From: Symbiodinium natans
Taxonomy: Eukaryota; Sar; Dinophyceae; Suessiales; Symbiodiniaceae
DNA length: 64,000 nt
Direction of reading: 5' to 3'
NCBI GenBank assembly: GCA_905221605.1
Contig: CAJNDS010002208.1
Span: 345,688-409,687 of the forward strand
Shown here: piece by piece, positions 9,867 to 21,000 of the stretch
Numbering within the stretch: position 1 is the first letter of the stretch
How the letters are laid out: each line of letters begins with the position of its first letter
Notes under the pieces: generated by a model
Database searches by the model: none
What the model was told of the DNA's origin: nothing
Seen by the model: the letters and a program-made list of their open reading frames with translations, nothing else
Translations under genes and position numbers: made by a program

Positions 9867-11255
9867 TCAATCACGCATGGGCTGTGCCATGTCCTTGAGA
9901 AACAGGTTGCCAAAACGGTCGGCCTCCAGCCCAGCTCTGAAGGGGAAGATGAGCCTCTCGAACTCCTCTGCTGCCCAGACCGTGTACCAGCGTGGGTCCT
10001 TCAGCATCGTCTTGGCGACGTGGCGGCCGTACTGGGTCTTGGCCAAGAAGAGGAGGCGCTTGAAGTCCAAGGCGAGGATCATGGCTCCCTGGTCCTGCTC
10101 GGTACAACTGCACAGGGTCAGCACCTTCTCGATCAGGTAGCTGGTGTTCTTGTGCTGTGCGAACCTCACGACGTCCGCAATCAGAGTTTGGGCGATGATG
10201 TGGATGTGCCGTTCCTCACCATGCTCCAGGATGGACTGGATGACATGGTGCGCGAAGGAGTGACAGCACAAGTCCGACACATCCACCAGCAGCTCGTCCA
10301 CGAGGTGGCCCACCTTGGGGTTCGTGCTGCAAAACTCCAAAAGACGACAAAAGATCCGGCACCCCATCCGGTTTTTTGCAACGGCCACGGCTGAACCCTG
10401 GATCTCCTGCACGATGAAACTAGAGCCGCCCACGGAGAGCTGCGTGATGGCCTTTTGGACCACGTAGTTCGCTTCCGGATGCTTGATGGCCTCCAAGACG
10501 TGTCCGGAAAGCTCGCCTGCAAGGGTGCCGGCCTCGCGGCCTGCGACCTCCAAGGCCTTTTGGACCACACGACAGCCCTTCTTGTCCTGGGATAGAGCCC
10601 AGACGTGGCCTCTCAGCTGGTCCAGCTCGCTTGCCTGCTCGAGCTGGGGGCGCAGCTCCTGCAGGGAAAGACCTGGGACGTCCACATGCTGGGCCAGGTT
10701 TTCCGCGCCGGCCCTCGCCTTGCGCTCTGCCGCACGCTTGCGGCGCAGGCGCCGGGCCGCAGAGGCGGACATGGATTGCATGGCCGTGGCAGTCAGGTCG
10801 TCAGCATCGTCGCAGGACGCCTCGGATGGGGCCGTGGACACCTCCGCCACTGAGGCGGAGACTCGCGGCGCGCAGCACTGCTCGGGCATGCGTACGTAGC
10901 CCCAGGCGCTCGGAACTTCCGAAGCTGAGCCTGCCATCTGTGGCACCGAGTGCATGGGCATGGGCGGCGGGGACTGCACCTGCACGGGCTGCAACGGCAG
11001 CATCTGGGGCATCTGCTGCATTGGCGCCTGCCACCACCCCTGGATCATCGACCCCTGGGTCATTGGGCCCTGCGCCATCGGCACCGAGGTCACCTGGGTC
11101 ACTGGGCCCTGGGTCCCTGGTGCAGTCGGAGAGTAGAAGCTCATGCTGCCCTGCACGGGGTAGGCAGACATCTGGTCCGCGGGGACCACGCACCACATCA
11201 CAGGCATCGGAGAATCCTCCTGCTCGAAACCCCAACTCATCTGGGACGGCACCAT
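9867..11255 (-). CDS. Pumilio/PUF-family RNA-binding protein, 462 aa, intronless
   Basis: Complete ORF without introns. PUF proteins bind specific sequences in mRNA 3' UTRs and repress translation or stability. Helical repeats run from about residue 205 to the end. Base-contact segments are visible as KKGCRVVQKAL (226-235), EANYVVQKAI (261-270), RMGCRIFCRLL (296-305), FAHHVIQSIL (334-343), NTSYLIEKVL (370-379) and QYGRHVAKTM (408-417), with a seventh degenerate unit at about 432-458. That is 6-7 repeats against 8 in classic Pumilio. Residues 1-110 are low-complexity Met/Gln/Pro/Ser; 169-182 (RRLRRKRAAERKARA) is a basic stretch that could be a nuclear signal or RNA contact. Repeat 3 has Cys where Gln is usual. 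The target RNA is not predictable here. The long plus-strand frame over this gene is its antisense shadow. Confidence 0.93.
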   Translation of the reverse strand: MVPSQMSWGFEQEDSPMPVMWCVVPADQMSAYPVQGSMSFYSPTAPGTQGPVTQVTSVPMAQGPMTQGSMIQGWWQAPMQQMPQMLPLQPVQVQSPPPMPMHSVPQMAGSASEVPSAWGYVRMPEQCCAPRVSASVAEVSTAPSEASCDDADDLTATAMQSMSASAARRLRRKRAAERKARAGAENLAQHVDVPGLSLQELRPQLEQASELDQLRGHVWALSQDKKGCRVVQKALEVAGREAGTLAGELSGHVLEAIKHPEANYVVQKAITQLSVGGSSFIVQEIQGSAVAVAKNRMGCRIFCRLLEFCSTNPKVGHLVDELLVDVSDLCCHSFAHHVIQSILEHGEERHIHIIAQTLIADVVRFAQHKNTSYLIEKVLTLCSCTEQDQGAMILALDFKRLLFLAKTQYGRHVAKTMLKDPRWYTVWAAEEFERLIFPFRAGLEADRFGNLFLKDMAQPMRD

Positions 11256-12266
11256 CTCGGGCTTGCTTGGGCTACAGGATGGTTGATTTTGATCTCAGAC
11301 GGCAGGATCGAGGATGTACACCTTTGACAACAGTGGAGGAGGAGGATGTCGCCTCTTTGGATTCCTCCCCTCTGCCGGAGAACTTGAAGGCACTGGTGCC
11401 TAAAAGTGAAGATATGAAGCAACAACAAACATATGGGAGAAGTGCTTTGCATGGTGCCCTGCCACATCAAAGTCGGCTCCGCGAGAAGACCTCATCCTGG
11501 CGGCAAGGACGTCATTGCAAACGAGCTAGTTTTAAGGTGCTTCTGCTTAGGGGGGTATAGATGTGTAAGCGTATAGGCATGCCACTCCCCACGCCGCTTG
11601 AAAGTGATTTAGGGCGATTCTGTTAAAACAAGTTCCACGCACAAACAGTTGTGACATCGCCGTGCCCTGCAAAGTACAGTCGGCCCGAGAAAGCTCTTAG
11701 ATCAGACAATGTTACAAGCTTGGGCGTCCAGCCCGAAGTGGGCAGTTTTCTCGCAAGGACTATGCATGGGTTGCAGAGCCTCTGAAAGCTTCAGCAAGCC
11801 ACCGCTGGGGGGCCGCGCCTCTTCATGATGTACGTGCTGCCCAAGTGCCCAAAGCTCACGGACCTCAGGCAGTGTCCCCAAACTGCAAAATAGTCCATGC
11901 TTAAACCCCGCCCAAGCCCACCACCGTCCCAAACGTTGTAGACTGAACCATGACAAAGGCCGACTGGATGTGCCTTCCTTGTTCTGGATTGTTGGCTTGG
12001 CATCTCTGCTTCGGGCTTCTACCAGTTTGTGGATCGTAGCAAGTCAGGCTTGCAGCGGCAAGTCTTCAGCCCCGCACCCAAGCTCAAGTTCTTCAGCTGA
12101 AACGCAGTACTCCTGAATATTATGCAACCGCGCCCCCCCTAACCCTCAGAGAAGGAACCTCCCGCACAGCAAATCCTGAACTTGGACACCCTGCGGCAAG
12201 CTGAAGGATGTGATCTCGATGCCCCGCTGCTCAGCTACAACTGGCAGAGGAAGTTCTCAGAGGAAG

Positions 12267-12324
12267 GGCTTAGGGCTTAGGGCTTAGGGCCTATAGGGCT
12301 TTGGGCTTAAGGTTTAGGGTTTAC
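12267..12324. repeat. Degenerate TTAGGGC/TTTAGGG array
   Basis: GGGCTTAGGGCTTAGGGCTTAGGG followed by CTATAGGGCTTTGGGCTTAAGGTTTAGGG: about seven imperfect heptamers related to TTTAGGG. Confidence 0.7.
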
Positions 12325-13671
12325 GTTTTGCCTCCCGCCTAGCTGCGTAAATCACGACAGGGGAAAAAATCACAAGCGATCAGATGTGCAACTTCTCCCG
12401 CCTTGCCGCGCTAGCAGCCCGGCACTCAAGGTCCTCAGACCACGGGCATCTCAGCCCTGAACTATCCCTAAACCAACTCCGTCAAAATTTCGGGGTAAGA
12501 CGTGAGACATTTTTTTGCTTTCAGGGCCGCAGGATGCTGCTAAGCATGGTGTGGGCGAGTCGGCAACGTCTCTACTTCTGCACGGAGGCTCCCATGCAAC
12601 ATTGCAAGGCCAGACTAGCTTTAAGCCCAAAAGCCACCTTAAGAACTGCATAGGCTGAAGCTCACAACATGGGCCCCGCAGCGGCAGCTGCAGCACGTTA
12701 AGACTTTAGCACTTTAAGACTTTGGTGTTCGGGAGTGAAGGCTTCCAGTTTTTCAGCAGTGTGTGGACTCGGTGCCAGCACACGACCTTTATCCAAAACA
12801 CGCAGCATTGCTGCACGTTCCTAAGCCATCTTGGACCTGGGCGTGAACAGCGCGGGCACCACCGGCCAAATTGGGAGGACATTCTCCTCCAGTTCAAGCT
12901 TGTGTGATTTCTCGGGTGATTCCTTGGGCATACTGCCACATCGCTAGCTTCAAGCTTCTCACACCTGCCGCAATACGCCTCGAACGAGATCCTAGGGCTT
13001 CTACGGTGCTCGCTCAGACCAAACCCCAAGCCGGAAAACATCTCTCTCTTCGATGATGCCCTAAGGAAAGCCAATCCCGTTCACGTTCTTGGAATTATTT
13101 GCGCACGGCGAAAGTGATCAAGCCTCTTGAGAAGGCGACTAAAAGAGATGAGCGGCCCAAGTACCCTTTTCAAGGGATCCATGAGAAGCTGAGGTAGACG
13201 CAAAGTCGTCCGCCATAAGCTGAAGCACGTCTGAGTCCCACGGCCTCAGCTCTTCCGGTCTTTGGTGGCTCATGGGGGCATCTGCAACAACAGGTGACGT
13301 GCCAAGCAACATGACACTTACGCAGGATCTGGAATTCGGACGATTCGGAACATTGTACTACAAACCAAGAGTCGCCCCCTATGAGCATCTGAGCGTGCCT
13401 CTTCGAAGTTGTAACTTATCTGCCGATACAACTGGGGACCCAGAACACGACGAAAATGTACCAAACAGCCTCTGCAACTGAACCGCCCAACGAGCTTAGA
13501 CTCTGCGAAAAAGCTGAGGCCAGCAACAGTACCTCCAGTGGCTTCATCAGCTCTTCCCTCAGTGGAGGGTTTCGCCACCCGCACTGCGCGCACACAAGCA
13601 CCCGCTCCGCAGGGTTAAGTCGAGGTTTCCGGGAGAAGACACGCTACTGTGAGCGCATCACTCAGTGGAGG

Positions 13672-13693
13672 GTTTAGGGTTTAGGGTTTAGGG
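13672..13693. repeat. Interstitial telomeric repeat (TTTAGGG)3
   Basis: Three perfect tandem TTTAGGG units with flanking non-repeat DNA. TTTAGGG is the telomere repeat reported for dinoflagellates and plants, so this is an interstitial copy. Confidence 0.9.
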
Positions 13694-14303
13694 ATCTTGA
13701 ACAGCATCGCTTTGTTATGTATCGATTCCCGATGTTCGCAGCAACGCTTGCACCCGCAACTCTGTGCGCGAGCAACCGTCCAAAGGATGGCTATGATGGT
13801 GGCAAGCAGAACTTAGAAGAAATTTGACCCGTGCTTTCCTAAGGATTTCGGAGCAGGGCCATGGAACGGCATAAATCCATAAGCAATCGGCCAAACCTCA
13901 GCCACTGCCTCTAGCTACAGGAAGAGGCTTGGGCAAGGGCGAGATCTTGGTCTGCGTGAAGAGCTGCGCGCCACAGAGGAAGAAAACAAACACTCCTGAG
14001 ACGGATCGGCAGGTCAGGGCTTGAGCTGGTGGCGAAGAGCAGGTGTGGAAGCGGGCCAAACCTTAAAGCCTACAAACCTGAATGCGCCCTGAGCCTCAAA
14101 ACGATACAAGGGGAGATGCCAAGCTTGAACTCCACACCCATGCCATACAGAGCCTTCACGAAGTTTTCTGATGTGGGATTCTTGCCGGCTTGGAGCTTCA
14201 TAGGCCAGGGCGGTCAGGGCAGCTTGAGGTGCTTGAAGTTAAAATTATAGAGCTTACATTGCCTCTTCTCTTTACTTACAAGTATTCAGGAACCTTCGGG
14301 AAC

Positions 14304-14432
14304 CTTCGGTGCGGTCAGAGGATTCGTGGATGTAGTGAAGGACTTGTGCGAGGCGAGAATTGTTGTAGCGGTTTCGAAGTGCCAGAATGTCAGTCTGCAG
14401 TGGGCATGCCAATTTTGACGGAGTTTGGTACC
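14304..14432 (-). CDS. Possible exon, unidentified protein
   Basis: Minus strand: after TTACCAG the frame reads YQTPSKLACPLQTDILALR and then NRYNNSRLAQVLHYIHESS, followed by DRTE and a GGTTCC donor-like site. The sequence looks protein-like and obeys the AG|G rule, but no family is recognised and no partner exon was linked. Confidence 0.25.
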
Positions 14433-17400
14433 CTGGTAAACACTGTCGCACAAGTGTGCGTACAAGCATGAGGACAAGTGACCTACGACATCGTCAAGGG
14501 TTGGGCCTTAAGGCTGTACTTTCTCAGAGGGCGCCTTAATCGAACATCTGCCAATACACACAAGCTATGCTCAAGCTATGCTCCCAACTTGTGGTCACCT
14601 ATGGCCTCGTCAAGGAGGTCTCGCATATTCTTGGAGTTTAGCATATCTGTTGTACCGCCGGTTCGTGGCACCGCGTTGGATGAGGCAACCAGGATTTGAG
14701 AATCCGAAATCTTCTTCAGGCCACGCCGCCCAGGGAAGAGCCCAGCATTTCCAGTTCAGCGGCTTCCTGCGCTTCTCAGGTGTGGAGTTTCAAGGTGGGT
14801 TTCCAGTTTGAGGGCTTTTTCTTTTCATCTGCTGACGCTCTTGTAGCCCGTGCTTGGCATCTTGTATTGAAGTAGCCAGACTTCTCAAGCCTCCGTTGAC
14901 CACAAACGTCTCTGAGCGCTCACTGCAGATCTTCAGTTCTTGAAACCACCTTGTACCTCACAGCGGCTTTTGCCTCCAGCGTTTAGCATGAGTATCCTTC
15001 CACACATGTGCACACAGGGCCGCGACATGTCAACTTAGACATCGCCACCCAGCAGTCTAGATCGCAAACATTCGTACCCGGCATTAACTAACAAACCTTG
15101 CCCGCATTGCGCTGGCAAAAGCAGTGCGTGTGCAGAGCACCCTCCTCGCCGTGGACGAAAGGAAGATCCTCAGTGACGGTTGCTGTCCGAGGCTGTCCGA
15201 CGCTCGACACTCAGAACGGGTGCTCAAAATGGCTCGGTCTAGTTGCTTACTATGCGCTACATGCACCCCAGAACACAGAGCACAAGCGCATGATTTTGTT
15301 CCGGTTTCTCGGCGGCGCGTCTGCGGACGGAATACTCAAACAATGAGCATCCACACCGGGGCAGTGTATAGCTGCAGGCCAACGGGACTCCGCTGCCCAA
15401 AGCTTCTCACCAGGTTGCCTTCCGTCAATCTCAAAGTCCACAACCCTAAGCCTTTCGTAACCTAATCGCATTCCCTCTATACTCCTCAGGCTTCAAAGCC
15501 TCAACCCTGAGTCTTAAGTCTTAGAAATCCATCACCCCACACTGTCCTGCTGTATGACACATGAGTACAGGCCCGCGCAAGTCCCTGCCCACTTTCGTTG
15601 GTTTGGGAGAGCGCCCCGTCCCAGCCTTAACTATGGTTTGAAGCTACACATGACGTGGGCACTGGGACATGCAGCGCCAAGCATAAAACCGAAGAATGTT
15701 CAGAGAAATTCCTGCACGGCTGTACCATGTAGCTAGCGTCATTACAACGCACGCCCATGTGCGATCACACACACACACACACACTTGCGACAGCATGAGG
15801 CCACGTAGCTGATTCCAAGTCCTCTTGAAACGCGCAAAACATCCCAACATCGTCCCCTCGGACGCGGGAAGCTCGGGGCAGAGGTGCCATCTGGCATTGG
15901 CCCAGGGGTGGCAAAGCTTCGGCTTCAGCCATCAGGGCCGCCAGTCTTAGGCAGTTCCAATCTGGGCTGCGGCTCGGGGGGATCAGATGAAAGGTGGCGA
16001 TAGAGTGTGTCGGTGAACATTCAGGCTCGTGTATCCCGCCACCGCATCACGCCTCAACTCTAGCAGGCATACTGGCTCGTGTTGGCCAGTATCTGCGAAA
16101 AGGCAGCAGGGCTCCAACGCCAAAGGCCCTAGCATCCCTAGCCTTAGTCTTGCGAAGACTTTGCAAAGCTGTCACACTTTAACTCATGTTCGCATGCTGG
16201 AAAAAGACAAGCACTGAAATCACCATCGTTAACGACATGCCATACTCCGTCGCTGTCTGGGCTTCCTGGCTGTAATGCTTGCTACCTCACTACGGCAACC
16301 ACATTGCCTTGTTTGTGAACCTTGCTGGAGCCAGGTGCCGACTGGCCTTGCAATTGCGCAAGCAGTGGAGGACGACCAGCAAGATCAGATCAGCTCAAGT
16401 GGCCCATCTCTCTAAACATCTCTAAACCGAAGTACGACTGCAATTCAATGGCGCTCAAGCATGGCTCTTTGTAGAGCCCCTGAATCTGGAACCGTTTGAG
16501 GCGTCTGGAGAGGGGTCGCTGAAGTAACCTACCAGATTGGAAAGTTGTATGCATGCTTGGGCAAAGCAGGTTTGCCGCTGAACCTCACAGGCTTTTGGGC
16601 CACAGACCTCCTTTCGTGCCACTGACCTGCGACAGTCGCCGGATCCTCCTCATCGTACATCCTCCCAATTGGGAGGAGGCGGAAGCGATCGATCCCTCGA
16701 GAACTCGAGAATTCCTGCGCCAGGCCCCCCCTTGTCTGATCCTGAGCCCACCTTCGCCGGTCCTCTCAGGTTAATGAAGTTTTGGGCGTGCTTGCTTAGG
16801 ATAGGCTCTCCAGTATAGAAGTAATCACTTAAACACTGTCTCGCTTGCCTGGCATTTCGGAAGAAACAAGCCCCCCCCCCCTTTCCCAGAACCACGTGTC
16901 AGGACTATGCGGCATGTCAAAACACCAAAGTTTGTGAACAGCAGGGATCGTCGTTTCTTTGCCCATCACGGGCCTTCTGTACAATAGGCAGCCTGAATTG
17001 CCGCGTCGAAGGGTTAAACCTTGCATTTGCATAGGACACAGCAGCAACCAAGCATGGAGAGCCATTAGCCACAGCATTGAACCACATGCAGGGAAGCTCC
17101 CTGAAAAGGTCGGCTGCGTGTAGTTCAACCCCCCGGGCAACAACCAGCTAAGCAGCCGGCCTGGCCGTGGTACCTCGACACGACTTTCCTACTCGATGTC
17201 GCTGTTCATCGCCCTTGCTTCTAATTAATAGCCAACAGGGCGTCTTGCAGTTGGCAGAAACGCCGCATCTTAGGAACCTTACAAGCAGCTTGTGCCAGTT
17301 GGGCTGCATGGTTTTAGCCCGTGGCGTTCCTGTCTTGGTATCTGTGGAGGCCACTCCACCCTAAGCTAGGCCCGAGGGATCACGCTTGAGGCCTAAGGTC

Positions 17401-18009
17401 AACGTGATACTTGCAGGCTCGACAGGAACCCTGGCCCTACACGGACCTTCGACATCCCTGAACTCTACCCCGGAGCCATCGAACCCCAAAACGAGACCTC
17501 CTGCATCTCTACACGGCACAGACCTCACTGCGCGGAAACTCTGCTTCTGAGGGGGCGCTGCAAGCTGTGGTGCGTAAGCCGTAAGCCCTTTGGCGGTTTC
17601 TCAGCTCTTGAAGTCTCAGGCATTCGCTGGCCCGAAGCCGATATCTACACTTCGTGAGTGCGGCTCATCAGGGCGTGTTCGGCCACCCATATCCGCCAGT
17701 CTAGATCCTACATGTGCGGGTAAAACTTTCGAAGAGCATTTTCCTGAGGTCTATGAAGCATCCCTGAGCTCTCCCCTCCAAAAACCCTCACTGGGGCGAG
17801 CTGGGGACTATCCCATACAAGCTTGCAGCACCCTCAGCTTTCGGAGTCTGCAGGATGCAACGCTCCGATCATACCTCCGGCGCATCCTCGCGAAGTGGCG
17901 AAGCCTGGCAGAAATCTAGGGGGGGAGGGGGGGAGAGGGGGGGGGGGGGTTCCTTGGGTGGAGTGGTGTGCTCTATTCAATATTCTGATTCCTTCGACCC
18001 TGGGTCCCG

Positions 18010-18062
18010 CTCCCCGCTGGGTCCCCGCTGGGTCCCCGCTGGGTCCCCGCTGGGTCCCCGCT
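18010..18062. repeat. 11-bp minisatellite GCTGGGTCCCC
   Basis: Four to five near-perfect tandem copies of GCTGGGTCCCC. It lies 5-58 nt past the stop codon of PP1 copy A, so it would sit in that gene's 3' UTR or just beyond. Confidence 0.9.
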
Positions 18063-18067
18063 GCCTC

Positions 18068-21000
18068 TCACTTCTTCTTCACGGGCTTCAGGACCTTGAA
18101 GCTGCACCTGCGCTTGACTTAGCAGGCAACGCTCTCCATCGAGCAAGGCCACGAAAGTCTCAGAGTTATAAGGGTTGGGGGAGCTCCGATGCACTTCGCG
18201 GCCCGGTGTTCCACAAGAGCGTGAAGGTCAGCAATCATAGCTTCGAGGATGCAGTTAGACTGGCCCCGCAATGCCAGACATGTCACATGAGCGTGTCGTC
18301 GATTGACATCATGGCCCCAGCATTGTCGAACTCACCACCTGAGCGGTCGAAAATGCCATGTGTGCCATTCGGGGCAGTGAAAACTCAACTTGGGAACCAG
18401 GGAAACAAATTTAGTCTGAACGCCGAAGCAAACAGTACTCGGGTAAAGGAGATCATCGGGATAAGTCTTCAAGATCAAAGCCGCTGCATTTTGCACATTG
18501 CTGTTCTGAAAAGCTGAGACTTGGACACTCGAAATAAATAAGCACCGCAAGGCCTACATAGATCAGCTGACGAAACCCTGTCTTCGTTGAACGTGGCGCA
18601 ACGTGCTTCGTGGCCGCCTATCGGTTTTCGAGGGTTAGCAACCCCCATAGGTACAGACCCACAAGAGCCCGACAGGAGAACGTTTTAGATCACTTTCCGA
18701 GGAAAAGTACTACACACCTGGAAGGCATGCAACATCACGACACGATTGGAACTACACAGTATCTGTCCGATGCTCAAGAACCTAAGCCCCGAATCAAACC
18801 CAAAAGCTTCAGACCTCGAAGCTCGAGGTGCACGGGAGGCGTTCGTCTGAGCGGCAGTAGTTCGGAGCACTAAAGAGTGTGATCAGCTGTCGCTTGGCGA
18901 AGAACTCATATCCTCAGGCAGAATTGATGACTTGGGACCAAAGGTTCTTTTGACTCAGCAAACAATACCGGTGAAATTCATGTCATCCTTGGTTCCAACT
19001 TGTAGCTACAACTAAGTCTGCTCTGGCATTTAAGGTACCTCCTTGTGTCCCGACCCAACTTCTTGCAATCGCAGGCTGATCGGACCCGAGTGATTGTTGG
19101 GGCTAAGAGCAAAGGAATGTGATGTACCGGTGTCATCGTGCATCGACTTATTTGTCTTCTTGGTCTTTCCCAGCTCTCTGTCTCTCGCTTCCTCTCTGAG
19201 AACACAGCTGCCAAGAGGATGGCATGCGATGTTCCTGCAATCCTCTGGGGGAGTGCATGTTGGCAGTTGGCTTACTGCAGGAGCCGGACATGGCTGGACA
19301 TGTGCGGGGCTTGCTCGGCTGACACTGCCAGTCAGAAGCTTATGCGGATCTGTGCATGTGTAGCTGCAAGAGCGAGAGAGAGAGAGGACAGGGGACAGAG
19401 ATCGAGGAGGCAAGACGGAACAAAAAAAAGGGAGCGAGATCGCGGGAGGGAACTGCTCGCTTGTGTTCTGGACCGAGTGACGGGGGTACGTGCGAGTCTT
19501 GGCGCATGTCCGCGAAAACTCAACAACCTGAAAGACGTTTTTTGATTTATTCTTACGCATGGCGACACAAACTCTACTTTCAAGTTTGCGCGCTTTGAAG
19601 TTTCGATCTTGTGGCGAACCAGACTATCAAACGCGTGCGCGGCATGACAAGTTTCACTGAGGGTTGTTCTTGATGTCTTGCTGGCTCGGCCTGGAAACAA
19701 ATCACTATCGCATTCCTTTGCGTGAATATGTGAGCTTCTCCCAACAGGCCAAGAGCTGTAGCATACTGGTCCAAATGCGGCTGAAGTGGCCATCCTCAAC
19801 GACCTGGTGGGCCCTGCATACCAAGTCCATGTCCTGAGAGCGAGATTGGGCGAGGGTGCCACCACGCACGTTAAGGTGCACAAGGCGGGTGGAGGGCAAA
19901 TGGGGGGGAGGGGGGGCATGAGGTGAGGGCTCCCTTCCTAGCCCCTCACAGGACCTCCACGTTGCAACCCGCATCGTCAAGCAAAGCAGCAAACCCTGAG
20001 ACCAAATCTGTAGCCATGTACAGCCCCGAGCATTGAAGGCTTCGGGCTTTGGCAGGTTGTGGCTTGCGACTTGAGGGCTTGGTGCTTGGACTTTTTATGC
20101 ACTTCCCAGCAGTCAAGAGCGGACCATCATGTTCTAAGCAGTGCCAAGCAGCATGCTTATGCAGGAAGGTCGTTACAACATCGGGGCCAAAGATGAAGGA
20201 CCTCGGCCACAACGTGCTCGCTGGCAAATTGCAGAAACGCAGGCGACTCCGTGTTTAGATTCCTCCCGGTGGTCGTGTTTGCTCTGGGCCTTGAGGAAAG
20301 GGCTTCGCACAAGGCCAGCTGCGACAATTGATACATGTGTCCAGCTTTTCGTTTGGCTTTCTCGGTCAAAGCCCCCACCCTGATGTTGCAAGCATTGTTT
20401 CGCCGTGCCCGCCCCCCATCAATTCGAAGATTTCAAGAAGCCTAGTCTCTGCCCTGAGCCTTAAAGCCCTTGAAGATCAGTCAGGCCGGAGACTGAAGGC
20501 ATTAATCGCTCACACTCGGACAAGCCAGGCTTGGTGCACACTGTCCCATGGGTCTCGTGAGGGCCGTCTCAGCACATGTGACCAAGACAGGCTTGGGTGA
20601 CACTAGACACTGTTACTCAGCTGACAGCGTGATGCTACGCAAAAGTAACGACACTACCTGACATGCCCTTCTCTCAGTACATCTTCGCGTGAAAACTATC
20701 TTCGTGCTTCATTTGTCTTTGTCCGGGCAGGGGAGGAATTGTGACCCCAATGCACTTAACCCAGAAAACCACAACTACTAAACTCAGACCATTCCTCCCC
20801 CCATGGGAGCTCGCTCCTCTTTGCCCTCGCTCTGCCCGTTCACTCCAAGCTGTCTCCCACACGTCTTTGCTCCACCTCCATTTGCCCATTTCTTGTGCAG
20901 GCATTCTCCCAGACTGAAGGCATTTGCGCTTTAGGATGTTTAGAGCTTGTAGGGTTATCAAGGCTTGCTGCGATTGGAGTCCTATGAACGTTGTTTCTGC

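Larger units (their letters stand above)
11256..18009. other. Intergenic stretch with telomere-like repeats and one possible exon
   Basis: No gene identified with confidence. It contains degenerate TTAGGG words at 12267-12324, three perfect TTTAGGG units at 13672-13693 and a (CA)n run near 15767-15784. A minus-strand stretch at 14304-14432 (AG|G acceptor, GT donor, 43 open codons) may be an exon of an unknown gene. The mass of overlapping short frames in all six frames is not protein-like. Confidence 0.5.

Noticed and set aside
10631-11560. 309-codon plus-strand ORF
   Set aside because: It is antisense to the PUF gene; its open state follows from the GC-rich codons of the real gene, and it has no domain signal.
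17855-18517. 220-codon plus-strand ORF
   Set aside because: It lies antisense over the last exons of PP1 copy A and the 11-bp minisatellite; composition is low-complexity.
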